From NCBI RefSeq assembly GCF_003597395.2, contig NC_133770.1, positions 3,122,331-3,186,330 of the forward strand: a stretch of 64,000 bases of DNA, written 5' to 3'. Each line of letters opens with the position of its first letter. The stretch's first letter is position 1. A model generated the notes under the pieces. That model made no database searches. It had not been told where the DNA came from and saw only the letters and a list, made by a program, of their open reading frames with translations. This document shows positions 50,008-61,265 of this stretch, piece by piece. A program made the translations under genes and the position numbers. This DNA comes from Chelonoidis abingdonii (taxonomy: Eukaryota > Chordata > Testudines > Testudinidae).

Positions 50008-50134
50008 GTGCTGGTGACGTTCGACGACATCTCCGTCTATTTCAATGAGCAGGAGTGGGGGAGCTTAGAGGAATGGCAGAAGGAGCTTTACAAGAACATG
50101 ATGAAGGGGAATGATGAGGCCCTGATCTCCCTGG
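50008..50134 (+). CDS. ZNF gene exon: variant KRAB-A box
   Basis: Acceptor tgattccag, donor ctgggtaatt, exactly 127 bp, phase 0-1. Reads [20 protein letters not shown], then [20 protein letters not shown] and SLG. It differs from the consensus at the MLENY position (MMKGND), typical of the ZNF282/777 family's variant KRAB, which is thought not to act mainly through TRIM28. Intact reading frame. Confidence 0.92.
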
Positions 50135-50277
50135 GTAATTCTTTTTTCTTCACTTGCTTACGAGAAGCTGTGAGATCAGTGAAGGTAGAGTTGGCTCCAG
50201 CTCAAGTTTACTCTCCAATTCCTTTGATTCCGGGTGGATCAGTAGGTAAAATCCTTGTAGTGCAAGTCTTTGATTAA

Positions 50278-50545
50278 GGGCTTGTCGACCCTGAAAACGC
50301 TTCAGCGGCACAGCTGTGCCATTGTACCGCTTCAGTGTAGACACCACCTGCGCCGACGGGCAGAATTCTCCTGCCAGCGTAGGTAATCCACCTCCCTGAG
50401 AGGCGGTCGCTGGGTCGACAGAAGAATTCTTCCGTCGACCTGGAGCTGTCTACAGCTTCACTACGCCCCTCGGGGGTGGATTTTTCACACTCTGACTGAT
50501 GTAGTTAAAATGACCTAGTTTTCTAGTGTAGACAAGGCTGACGGT
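50278..50545. repeat. MITE-like palindromic repeat
   Basis: The centre carries cgctgggtcgacagaagaat and cttccgtcgacctgga, and the ends have cttgtcgaccctg and tctagtgtagacaagg. Non-coding; a similar module occurs at 61080-61265. Family not identified. Confidence 0.45.
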
Positions 50546-50559
50546 GTGCATCTTAAAAA

Positions 50560-50830
50560 GAGGGCTGGTCTGCACTGAAAATGTACCTTGGCATAACTGT
50601 GTCTCTTGGTGGTCTGACAAATCCACCCCCTGGAGAGTCATCGCTACACTGACCTATCCCCTGGTGTAGACGACACAAGATGGATGGAAGAATTCTTCCC
50701 TCCATGTAGCGACCACCCCTCCGAGAGTTGGATTAACTGCAGCAATGGGAGAACCCCTCCCGGCGCTGTATTGAGGGACTACATGGACACGCTAGAGCGA
50801 CGCAGCTGCAACTCTAGCACATGGCCCCAG
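50560..50830. repeat. Second MITE-like repeat of similar type
   Basis: Contains ctggtctgcactgaaaatgt, ctggtgtagacgacac and ggaagaattcttccctcc, an EcoRI-containing palindrome core shared with the neighbouring element. Confidence 0.4.
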
Positions 50831-52480
50831 TGTTGTTCCGAATTCCTCCCCGTGTAATGCTTTCTGGAGAAGGGGTGTATTGACTGCAGATGCACAGAGA
50901 CTCTGGCATAATCCCCTTACTGGACGCAGCAGTTGTCAGTCCTCAGGCAAACGTTTGCTGCCCGAAGTGACAAGTGAACCCAGTGCTGCTGAAAGGTGCC
51001 CTGTGTAGCTGGAAGAACTGGAGGCCTCACCGTTCCATCCATGTTCCTCACTCCTGGGAGCTCTCGGCCAGAACGGCCAGTTACTAGTTCTAACTGAGAA
51101 GGTGGTTTCTGTGATTCAGCTGCATGGAGACCCCAAGTCGCATTATTCAGGTACTTCCCAACCAGCCACCAGAGGGTAACGGCTTTTGGTTCCTCACTGA
51201 TCTGAGCTGGATTTGAACCAGTGACCTAGGAGAGAGATTCCATGTCCTGTCACTAATCGTATGGACCATCCAGTTCCAACACTAGATAGTGGACCAAATT
51301 CAGTGCTGGTGTGCGCAGGTGCCACCCCCCTTTCTCCCAGTGGGCTCTGAGTGGCCAGCTGCATTGAGACAGATGCAAATGGCGTCCCAGATCCACAGGA
51401 TCTGTACTATGCCCGGGCCTTTAACCCACCCCTGGTAGGAGCCGTTCAGTGTGCCAGACCCCCAGGGGGTCCCACCCTTACACAAGGGGAGGCCACACAG
51501 CCTCAGTGCTCCCGGGACTGAGCCTCCTGTTTCTCACTGTGAGCGCTGCCCAGCAAGTTCAGCTGAGAGTTACCCCTGCTCAGAGCCCGTTGCCCCTTCA
51601 GGGACCAGTGCACTGCAGCAAGCGTCAGCAGGGCCACCAGTCACTAGAGCGGGTTTATTAGCCAGCTGGAATACGCCTGGGGCAGCGCAGAGACCAGCAG
51701 TTACAAGCGTTCAGACTGGCCAGCGTCAGGGCTCCCACGAGCCAGGCAGCCGTAGCAACGACCTTCGCTGCCCTTGTCCCAGGTCTCTGAGCCGTCTCCT
51801 GTCACCTGCCCATTGTCCTGCTGCTGCAGAGCTGGGCTGAGTTCACCTGGTCACGTTGTAACGGGAACCCAACCCCTGAACCTTTCTGGATCCTCCAGCG
51901 AAATTAGTTGGATCCACTTCATTCCGCAGCCTCCACAGTCAGCACCACCAGTGCGGAATCACAAGTCGTAACGTTTCCTAGTGGACAGAAAACTGGAGCA
52001 TCCGAAAAGCAGCTGGAGAGGGGAAAAGCCTGACACGTTAGGGATGTAAAAGGTTAACCGGGTAATCGGTAAGCATCAGGCTCACTGGTTAACCCAAGTT
52101 AACCGTTAACTCCAGCGGACGCGCGTCAGAACGGCAGAGACGGGAATGGTCACTTTTTTAACCAATATTTCCATCCCCAAGATACATCGTGTAATTAGGA
52201 GGAAGGAAGGGAATAATCTCGAGGGTTGGCGGTGGACAGGAAATTCGATACCCCAGATGCACTGCCCACTTCACCCCAAGTTTTCCTTGGCTAAGATCCA
52301 GCAGCTGGAATTTCAGGACGTGACTGTCCGTTGTGTGTCGGAGAGCAGCCCCGGCGCCCCCCAGCTCCCTGGCACGGTTGTATTGCAGTATAAATAGCAT
52401 CCAGAGGAACCCTGCTGCCCCTCCGTGCGTGGCTCCCTGCTCGGCTTCTTGGTGCTTAATAAATAGGCCTGTGGATTAAT
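50831..52480. other. ZNF gene intron, no gene seen
   Basis: No KRAB-B or C-type exon of the ISKPDIL kind was found. Some text (52045-52110, ttaaccgggtaatcggtaag and ggttaacccaagttaacc) looks like a short repeat. No confident features. Confidence 0.4.
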
Positions 52481-53460
52481 ACTTGCTGTGCCCATGGCAG
52501 CCCTGTCCCTTAGGAAGACTCAGAGAGCCCCACCCATCAGAGGAGCAGCGCCCGCCCTGGTGCAGGGTATCCCTGTAACTGTGCAGCGTCTCTTCACTTC
52601 GCCTGTCACCCCAGCAGTAAAGAAGAGATTATGCCGCAAGGAGCTTACCGCTTCTTGCCTTTCGGGAGCGGGAGCGGTGCCCGACCCAGGAGTTGTAGCC
52701 GGAGACTGTGACGGTGTCCTTTTGCGGGCGGGGGTGCGGTCCGAGGAGGCGCTTGTTCCCCGTGCCGCTGGCGGTGCCCCGAGGCACGGTGGAGTGGTGC
52801 TGCCTCCATGACGTAACTGTTTAAGGCGAACGTCCCTTCTTCGGGTGTTCGGGCTTGAACGCCTTGCAAATTTTATTTGGTCTGTCAGGTGAGAGTCGCC
52901 CAGACACTTTAGACAGGAATCTGATGCGATCGCCTGTGGGCATCGGGCGACGACAGGCACGCACGGTTTGGAAGCCGGCGACGGCATGGGCCCGGTGCCG
53001 GGATAGGGAGGGCGTAACCGGCGATCCCTACAAACGTTTATTTACTAACAAGTTAAACCACACAAACTATCTTACTAACTATTATTAAAGATAACTATAA
53101 CAATTCAAGAGACAAAACGCAGTGAATGCTAGGGAGGTTGGAGACAGATAAGGCTGAGGCTCCACAGTTTCCACGACCGACACGGGCGGTAAAGAAGGCA
53201 TCTGAGGGCGGTTGGGCCGCAGGGTATATATCAGCCGCCATGGCGGCGCCACTCCAGGTGGCTCCGCCCCGCCCACCTGGTTGTGCTAGGGTAAACAAAG
53301 TATTCGACGAACGTGCACGCGGTGCGGCGACGACACTTACTAGGAGGATATGGCACAGCATCGAAGAAGAACCTGGAGATTTCATCATCAAACTCTCCCC
53401 TAACAGAAAGTCTGTGTCGATCACATGCTCCTCTGCAGCAGTCGGCTCGCCCATCTCTAG
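52480..53460 (-). mobile_element. DIRS- or Gypsy-like retroelement fragment (gag-type segment)
   Basis: The minus-strand frame 52987-52520 reads VARCPQAIASDSCLKCLGDS and HLTDQIKF, the Cys/His-rich CLxCLGxxH signature of a retroelement gag-like protein, followed by a basic tail. The right part (53040-53460) looks like untranslated or terminal sequence. No polymerase; fragmentary. Confidence 0.5.
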
Positions 53461-53479
53461 TTTAAAACTTGTTCACAAC

Positions 53480-54640
53480 TTTTTAATGTTTAGTGCCAGC
53501 AGATCTGGTTCCACTTTTGGTTTAGGTGGAAGTCCCTCTCTCCTGATAGGCTCCCCCACCCAAAAGTTTCCCCAGGTTTCTACATGAACGTAACCCCTCT
53601 CTCTACACCATCGTCTCATTTCACGCATTGCAGACTCTGAAGGCATCTGTCTGCCTTTACCTGGCCCTCGCCGCGTGGAACTGGAGCATTTCGAGAATGC
53701 CACCATAGAGTTCCTGGATTTCATCTCTTCCCTAGCAGCCTAAATTTGGCCTCAGGACAATCTCTCCTACCCATCCCTTTGTCATTTGGTACGTAACAGG
53801 TACCAACGACCACTCGGCTCCTCCCAGCATACACAGAAGTCTATCTAGCGGCTCAAGAGCTCCACAACTCACCACAGGCAGGGAAGTTCACCTTATACAG
53901 TTCCTTCGGTCATCACAAACCCAGCTATCTACGTTTCTAATGATCAAATCTCCCATTACTTAACTCCTGCCTTCCTAGTGACTTAATGTTCCTCCCCCCG
54001 GAGAGGTAATCTTGCGAGAGGCAACCCCCACCTAACCATGGAAGTTTCTCTGCTCCCGTTGATCTGCTCTGCTTCCCTGGCCTTTTCTTCTCCTCAACAG
54101 CACAGGGGCTGTCTGGATCGGGTGGAGGACAATTCTACAGTGCCCGGACAAGCCTCTCAAATACCTCTCTGCCTCTCTTAGCTTCCTCAGTTCCGCCCCC
54201 TGGCCTCCAAAGTCGTACGGTCTCTGAGGGCCAGGAGCTCCTTTGCACTGACTGCTCACATACGCCACCCGCCCACAGGAGCAGGTATCTACTGTGCTAC
54301 ACTCAGGCCACAATAAACTTGGTAAGCCGCCACTCTGCTGTCTGCGCTTCTGCCTGTTGTTGTCTCCTAGTTTAATGAAAAGGGTGGTTTAAAGCAGCAA
54401 GCAAGTTTTAGAAGTTTTGAATGTAGTTTGGTTTATAGGTTTTCAGGGGACTAAAGGGGCACAGATAGAACCGACACGGGACTCCTGCTCCCTTCCCACT
54501 CCCCTTCCAAACTCCCTTGTGAAACTCCCTGTTAGCAGCCCTTGGTCGCAAAGCTCCCTGGTCGCGTGTGCGCAGCTTTATAAAGCCCTGGCCTGAGTGA
54601 ATGCCCCGCCCACTGATTAAGGCTCAGCCAATTACCAGAG
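53480..54640 (-). mobile_element. CR1 element with 5' region and ORF1 (esterase-like)
   Basis: On the minus strand, 54313-54032 gives a Cys-containing N-terminal ORF1 segment (VAYVSSQCKGAPG, LRKLREAERYLRGL) and 53724-53473 gives NSMVAFSKC, the REMRRWCRERGY region and NFWVGEP, matching the SGNH-esterase-type domain of CR1 ORF1. Upstream text near 54560-54640 carries a TATA-like site on the minus strand, the complement of ctttataaagccct. Stops interrupt ORF1. Most CR1 copies are 5'-truncated, so a retained 5' end is unusual. Confidence 0.6.
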
Positions 54641-54865
54641 GCTTCTAGCTTTCAAACCTTCCTTTGAAGCTCTCAGCCTCCAACTGCCAGCCACAGCACA
54701 CGGTCCTTCAAACAAAACAACCAACCAACCAGACTGACAAACACAAGCTCCGCACACAGCGAGTGACCCCCAAACACACACTATGGACAGTCACTTACCC
54801 CACAGATGCTGTATTTGCTCCTCCTTCACCACTGAAATCTGAGCCCTGCTCTTTCCTCTGAACAG

Positions 54866-54979
54866 AATCCCCCGTCTCTGCGCCAGACATTTCATTGTGG
54901 ATTAACCAGGAGGAGGATCCGGGCTGCGGGGGCCAAGGGGACTCTGGGGAAAATGAAATCAGTGGAAGCCCCTGCTCTG
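54866..54979 (+). CDS. ZNF gene linker exon a
   Basis: Acceptor tctgaacag, donor tctggtgagt, 114 bp, phase 1-1. Reads ESPVSAPDISLWINQEEDPG, then an acidic/Gly-rich tail ending SPCSG. The ESPxxAPD..W.xQEE pattern is the post-KRAB linker type shared with the next two exons. Open reading frame. Confidence 0.82.
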
Positions 54980-55534
54980 GTGAGTAACGGATTTTGCCAT
55001 CTTGGAGCTTGCGAGTGCAGTAATCAAACCAAAGCTCTTATGTCTGCACCCAGCCATCTCCAGGGACCAGCAGCAGTTTTCTTACCCTCTGGGCAGACAG
55101 TCACCCACGCCTGCATTGCTGTACCCCACTTCTGCTGGCTTGTCCCTCTGCCTTTCAACAGCAACACCCTGCCATCCCCTTGCCCCGTGTGGGGCTGGCA
55201 GTGCCCCGGGAGTGCTGGCAGGGAGCAGCCCCTCCACTCAGGAGCTGGGACAGGACCTCCCCTGCATGCAGAGGATGCTGTCTCGATCCCTTGCCTCCAG
55301 CGTGGGAGCCTGATCCGTCTGGCCGTTAGTGCACGTCCTCTGCGTTCATTAAGCCCAGCAGGGCAGGGGTGTCCCGTAGTGTTCTGGCCATTCAGCAAAT
55401 CCCCTCCTTTTGAGCCGCACAAACTTGTCTTGGAGTGGAGGAGGGGTCCAAAGTGAAAGTGGTGGGGCCTGAGATCGGTGTTTGGCTCCGGCCGAGAGCA
55501 GGGAACATGGTGTAATTCTCTTTGCCCTGAACAG

Positions 55535-55648
55535 AGGTTCAGGTTGTCCCCCCCAATGCTGCGTCCTGAGTTAAACAAGAGGAAGAGCCGTGTGCGCAGG
55601 ATCGGCCGGTCTGTGGAGAAGGCAGAACCCCTGCAGGCACCAGCCCTG
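55535..55648 (+). pseudogene. ZNF gene linker exon b, with stop
   Basis: Acceptor ctgaacag, donor cctggtgag, 114 bp, phase 1-1, same length as linker exon a. Reads EVQVVPPNAAS, TGA (55567-55569), VKQEEEPCAQDRPVCGEG. Sister exons have Trp at this position (W-I/V-N/K), so TGG to TGA is the likely change. Skipping it keeps the frame. VKQE is a SUMO-type motif. Confidence 0.82.
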
Positions 55649-56129
55649 GTGAGTAGCAGCCGAGAGCAGTGGGCACAAGGCGTGAGGGGACGAGCAGGGA
55701 ATCCACCCAAGCCGTTTTACCATTTCTGCTTGTCTGGGCTCAACTTCTCTAATGTGTTGTTAGTTTACAGGCTGCAAGCCAGCCGGTCGCACCCCCTACC
55801 CCGGCCCTGCCACCCCCCAGAGCCCCTCCTCCTCTCCCTCTTTGGGTGGTCTGACCACTGGTCTTAGCCCCTCGTTTTCTATTTCCTCATGCGCCTCACC
55901 AACAAACACCTTTGTATCCATTCAAAAGAGGTGTTGTCTCTCCTCCAGCAAGAGCCAGCGCCGGCTTTAAACCCCCAACTCAAGGAAAAGTAGGAGTAGA
56001 AACCAAACTGGAGCCTAATCCCCCAGGAGTGGAAGGGACTCTGGGACTTGGAGTCCAGTCCCTACTATTGCAGGACATCGCAGCGTAGAACCCATTGCTG
56101 GAAGTTCGTTTATAGCCCTGATTTTCCAC

Positions 56130-56725
56130 GGTGGCACCCGATATTAATTTAGCCATAAATGTCTCTATTAAATCCAAGCGGAATTTGTGCAGTTGCTCCA
56201 AACATGCCTAAAAGCCCCACTAGTCAGGAGTTGTCACATCCAGAGAGTGATGAACCTTGCTAAGCCTGTACAGATGTTGATGAAGGAGACTCCCAAAAAG
56301 GAGTAGGCCCGGCGGGGGGTGCTCAAACCCACGCTGGCTGGCTCCCGCTTGGACAGGCAGACACGCTCATGGCCCCTTCAGAAGCTCAGCCCGTTATACC
56401 CTTTCACACACAAGTGATGTCCTGTCGCTGGCCGTGAGCTCGCTAAAAGCCAGGGATTAGGCCGTTCGGAGTTGTCCCTTCTCTGGCCTTGGCCAGTCGG
56501 GCAAGGAATTTTCCTTCTGACTTCATCAGCAAAGGTTCCGGTTTAGTATTTCCAGCAAAGTGTCCCCTGGTGCCAGGCACAGCTGGCTGGAATCCTCCTT
56601 TCACGCCTTCCCACAACTGAGAAGTGCCTGCCCTCTACAGAACCTGCAAAACCAGATTTTCTGTAGTCAAGTGCATTTAACCCTGGATAGACTAACCCGA
56701 CCTGCTCAGAAACGTACACGCTCCA
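56130..56725. repeat. LTR-like dispersed repeat, copy B
   Basis: Shares gccataaatgtctctattaa, gcagttgctcc and ctggctggctcccgcttgg with copy A at 48360-49500. Family unknown. Confidence 0.45.
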
Positions 56726-56838
56726 CTTTCAAACCCCTTTCTCTTGCCTCCACTTCTGTCGGGAGCCCCTTCCAGGACATCTGTCCCGATGGTTAGAAAC
56801 TGTCTGCTAATTTCCAGCCTGCTATTCCCTGTGAACAG

Positions 56839-56958
56839 AATCTCCTGCTCCTGCGCCTGCCCGTTCCCCCTGGGTTAAACTGGAGCCAGAGCTGGAGCCG
56901 TGTGCTGGGACTCAGCCAGCTTTGGAGCAAAGGGGGCTCTCTAGAGAGCCCAGCGTAG
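56839..56958 (+). CDS. ZNF gene linker exon c
   Basis: Acceptor gtgaacag, donor tagggtgagt-like (tag|gtgagt), 120 bp, phase 1-1. Reads ESPAPAPARSPWVKLEPELE, then PCAGTQPALEQRG and ends REPSVG. WVKLE contains a SUMO-type motif. Open reading frame. Confidence 0.85.
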   Translation, partial: NLLLLRLPVPPGLNWSQSWSRVLGLSQLWSKGGSLESPA

Positions 56959-57464
56959 GTGAGTATTGGAGAGCAACAACTCGGAACCAGAGAGTGGCTA
57001 AAGGAGCTGGTCAGAGCCAACTTCCAGCGCATTGTGACTGCAAACGGGCCGCCGGGCTCATCGGGCCCCTCCCATCCCCCGCCAGCACGGCCTCTCGGCC
57101 GGGGGCGTAGGCCTGGCCCTGCCAGCGTTACTCCACCTGGGGAATTCCCAGCAGGCCACGTGAGGCTGCTGTGCAAGCCCAGAGTAGCTCAAAGCAGCCT
57201 CATTGCGGGTGATATCAAGGCCCAGGTCTGAGCCCAGCACCTCAGACAGTGAGATGGGGAAAACTTCCCCTCTGCCCTTCTCTAGGGGAACAAAGGATTT
57301 GCAGAGCCTGGTCCAGTAAACTAGAGTCTTGATGAGTGTCCCAGCTCGCTCACCACAGCCAACTTCATGGGCCTTGACTCTAAAGCAGGAGCCCCTGAAT
57401 CGCAGAATTCCCTCCCTGCCGGGCAGGTGACACGAATAACGTCTGCTTTCTTCTGCCCCAGCAG

Positions 57465-57515
57465 GTGACGAGATCCTGCTCCAACTTGCAGAGGAGCATC
57501 CTGTGGAGGAGGAGG
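57465..57515 (+). CDS. ZNF gene short acidic exon
   Basis: Acceptor ttctgccccagcag, donor gagggtaagg, 51 bp, phase 1-1. Reads GDEILLQLAEEHPVEEEG. The acceptor is a tandem NAGNAG (cagcag); using the first AG adds one Ala. Open reading frame. Confidence 0.72.
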
Positions 57516-57628
57516 GTAAGGGTCCAGCCCCCCCGGGGCAGTTTGTGCAACACCTGGGGGTCAACGAGGAGCATGCCATGGGGGGCTGCCCCACCAGTGC
57601 AGGAGGGGCTTTGCCCACCTGTGCCCAC

Positions 57629-58700
57629 TGGCCATGCACCAGTGGATCACTCCAAGGGCACTCAGTGTGGGCAGGGCTTTGGCCACCAGGACAGCCCAGC
57701 AGAGCACCAGAGGACTCGTCTCATGCACAAGCCGGTCGAGGGCACTGCAGGGCTGGCAGCAGGGAGCCAGGACCTCTCAGGCTGCACTGGCCCCTGAGCT
57801 GGGCTTGGCGAGCCAACCCCCTACTGTGCCCACGTGACACGTGTTACATCCCACCCATGTGCCACCCAGCCCTGGGCCAGGCGAGGCAGAGACCCTCCAG
57901 GAGTAGAGTCCCTGGGGAGAGGTTTTCTGCCCACCCAAGCCCTGCAGAGAAACCATCTGTGCAGAGAGCGGGGACAGGGCTTCCCCCAGCTCCAGGGGGG
58001 AAACGCATCAGGTTGGAGCACTACCAGGGCCAGCACCCCCTGGGAGGAGCAGCCGCCGCTCCTGAACATGGGGAAGGTTAAACCAACACACAGAATCCAG
58101 GCAGGAGGCATCGCGCGCGGTGGGAACAGCCTCGGTCCTACCCCATGAGCCAGCTGGGTCAGTGCATTTGGCTCCCTTTGCGCCCCACTGTGTTCAGGCA
58201 GCACGAAGGGAGCAGAAAGCAGCCAGGTCGGGCCAGCTGAGAATCCCCGGACAAGGGGGAGCTCTCGCCTTGTGCACCTTGCTCTCTTGCCACCCAAACC
58301 TGTACAGGGGCCTCCACCAAAGTGCCCTGTAGCGGAGGACAGATGGCCCATCTCTAATCCAACAGAGACACCATGGACCAGACAGGCCATGAGACAGCTC
58401 CGTTCTCCCTTGCGCGGCGAGGGAAGTTTGCACAAGTGTCGTGCTGTGCTCACTTTGTGGACAAAGCGTGGAATGCAGCCTCCAAGCCTGTTGCTCTGGC
58501 ACCGTTCTCCAGCGCACTGAGGAGCCCTGGTGGCAGCAAGTCACCTCTCAGCCCCCTGCCACTGAGAAGGAGACTGGAAGCTGTGCCATCTTCAGCACTC
58601 CCGGCTGGGGATACCGGGGGCAGTTCACCTGCCTGCACGTCCAGAAAACGCTCCATGTTTCAGGCATACTGCTAATGCAGGGCAGCCAGCGAGAGCTGAT
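57629..58700 (+). pseudogene. Decayed C2H2 zinc-finger array (relic)
   Basis: Segments in different frames resemble broken fingers: TQCGQGFGHQDSPAEHQRTR with the first Cys replaced by Gly (about 57650-57735), CRERGQGFPQLQ (about 57957), VLCSLCGQSVECSLQ (about 58440-58500) followed by LQRTEEPW, and GQFTCLHVQKTLHVSGIL (about 58618-58680). No continuous frame. Each piece is weak; the order and spacing make the case. It may be a duplicate terminal exon that died. Confidence 0.5.
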
Positions 58701-59059
58701 GGTGTTCGGAAACTGACAGGAGCTACCCATTTAATTGCGAAGACTGTGGGCCCAGTCCTGCAAATCCTTGCCCATTTCTCACTTCCCTGAGTGTTCCCCT
58801 GGAAGTCAATGGACCCAACCTGTCAGTGAACTGCAGGTCCTTGGCCCAATAGCAAGTCACCTGTGAGTCATGGTTGGCAGGCTCAGGACACATGCACTGG
58901 AAATCTGCATCCTGCTCTTTGCACTGTGGGTCCCCCAGGGTGAGCGCTGCTGGGGTACCAGCAGGAACATCCACTCAGACGGGGCTCTGGGTATTAATTC
59001 ACCAGCTTGTTGGGTATGGGAATAAGCCCTCCAGCATGTTGGAGCTGGCTGATGTGATT

Positions 59060-60497
59060 GCAGAGCCATCGGCCATTATCTCTGAAAACTTGAGGTCCCG
59101 GATGATTGGAAAAAGGCAAATGTAGTGTCCATCTTTTAAAAGGGGAAAAAGGAGAATCCGGGGAACTACAGACCGGTCAGCCTCACCTCAGTCCCTGGAA
59201 AAATCATGGAGCAGGTCCTTAAGGAATCCATTTTGAAGCACTTGGAGGAGAGGAAGGTGATCAGGATTCACCAAGGGCAAGTCATGCCTGACCAACCTGA
59301 TTGCCTTCTATGAGGAGATAACTGGCTCTGTGGATATGGGGAAAGCAGTGGACGTGACGTATCTTCACTTTAGCAAAGCTTTTGATACGGTCTCCCACAG
59401 TATTCTTGCCAGCAAGTTTTAAAAGTATGGATTGGCTGAATGGACTATAAGGTGGATAGGAAAGCTGGCGAGATCGTCGGTCAACAGGTAGCGATCAATG
59501 GCTTGATGTCTAGTTGGCAGCTGGTATCAAAGCAGAGAGTGCCCCAGGGGTCAGTCCTGGGTCTGGTTTTGTTCAACTCTTTATTAATGATCTGATGATG
59601 GGCTGGATTGCACCCTCCGCAAGTTCACGGATGACATTAAGCTGGGGGAGACGTAGATTCGCTGAAGGGTAGGGACAGGCTACAGGGGGACCTAGACAAA
59701 TTAGAAGATTGGGCCAAAATAAAATCTGAGGTTCAACAAGGACAAGTGCCAGAGTCGTGCAGTTAGGAAGGAGAATCCCAGCACTGCTATAGGCTGGGGA
59801 CTGACTGGCTAAGTGGCAGTACTGCAAAGGACCCTAAGGGTTACAGTGGAGGAGAGCTGGATATGAGTTCAGTCAGTGTGCGCCTTGTTGCCAAGAAGGC
59901 TAACAGCATTTGGCTGGCTGTATAAGTAGGAGCATTGCCAGTAGATCGAGGACGTCTTATTCCCTCTCTATTGGCACTGGTGAGGCCACATCTGGAGGTA
60001 TGTGTCCAGTTTTGGACCCCAATGCAAGGAAGATGTGGACAAATTGGAGGGAGTCCAGCGGAAGCAACGAAATGATTAGGGGACTGGAGCACATGACTTT
60101 ATGAGGAGAGGCTGAATGGAACTGGGGTTATTTAGTCTGCAGAGGAGAAGAGTGAGGGGGATTTGATAGCAGCCTTCAACTATCTAGGGGTTCCAAAGAG
60201 ACTGGAGCTCAGCTGTTCTCTCTGGTGGCAGATGACAGAACAAGGCGCAATGGTCTCAAGTTGCAGTGGGGGAGGTCTAGGTTGGATATTAGGAAACACT
60301 ATTTCACTAGGAGGTGGTGAAGCACTGGAATGGGTTACCTAGGGAGGTGGTGGAATCTCCTTCCTTAGAGGTTTTTAAGGCCCGGCTTGACAAAGCCCTG
60401 GCTGGGATGATTTAGTTGGGGTTGGTCCTGCTTTGAGCAGGGGGTTGGACTAGATACCTCCTGAGGGTTGGAATAAACCTCATCTTCTGTGATTCTA
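59060..60497 (+). mobile_element. CR1 element with reverse transcriptase remnants and complete 3' end
   Basis: The + strand reads NYRPVSLTSVPGKIMEQVLK (about 59164-59225), VPQGSVLGLVLFNSLL (about 59538-59590), then the CR1 3' region with gaggctgaatggaactgggg, gttggactagatacctcctg and a gtgattctatg tail. Many stops; the domains are in the correct order but not active. Lies in the last ZNF intron. Confidence 0.88.
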
Positions 60498-61075
60498 TGT
60501 GCCTGAGTCCATCAGTGTTTGGGGCAGCTCTTAACTTCTGACTCGTGCCTGAGCTGTCCTAGAGCAGGACGCTCCCCTGACTGACGGTTCTGGGGAGTTC
60601 AGTCCCCACCGGGGGGCTGAAGGAACAGTCACTGCCCTTAGTGGATGTGTAAGGGTGGTGATTTCACTTGAGCTCTGTGGCCAGGCTCTTCAAAACCGGG
60701 TGCCTCAGGTGCTCCCACATGACTGTGGCGGGAGTGATGGTGCATTTGCACTAAGTGCGATTCCTCCTAGAGCCATTGGTGTGCAAGCAGCCATCGCCTG
60801 TCACCTCCAGTGATGACGGGGGCAGGTTTAAAGCCATTTCATTTGCTTAGTAGCAGCTACTCCGTGAACCAGTAACCGAGCGGCCTGTCCTCTCCCTCCT
60901 CTGCGCAGGTAATGCCATTTCCAACCCTGCTCTGCTGGCCCAGATGGCGAGTGTGGGGGAGCCACGTGTTGTGGCTCAGGCGCAGGCAAAGTGGAGCGAA
61001 ATCCCTGCACACCCCGGCATGGGGGAGTTGCAGCAGGTGTCACAAAGTGCTTCGCGCTGGGGCCTGGGCCGCACT
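60498..61075. other. Last ZNF intron, no feature seen
   Basis: No exon or clear repeat recognised. Confidence 0.35.
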
Positions 61076-61079
61076 TACA

Positions 61080-61265
61080 AGTTAGATAGATGTAGACATG
61101 GCTAGGTCGACAGAAGAATTCTGCTCTCAACATAACTACTGCCTCTTGGGGAGATGGATTCACTACAGTGGTGGTAAAACCTTCACTCGTTGCAGGAAGG
61201 GTCTACCCTATGGCACTACACAGCGCCATGGCTGTGCCACTGGAGTGTGGCCATGGTCTTTCAGG
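61080..61265. repeat. MITE-like repeat related to 50278-50545
   Basis: Contains ctaggtcgacagaagaattc and ttggggagatggattcacta, followed by gcgccatggctgtgccactg. It shares its core with the element near 50.4 kb. Confidence 0.4.
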
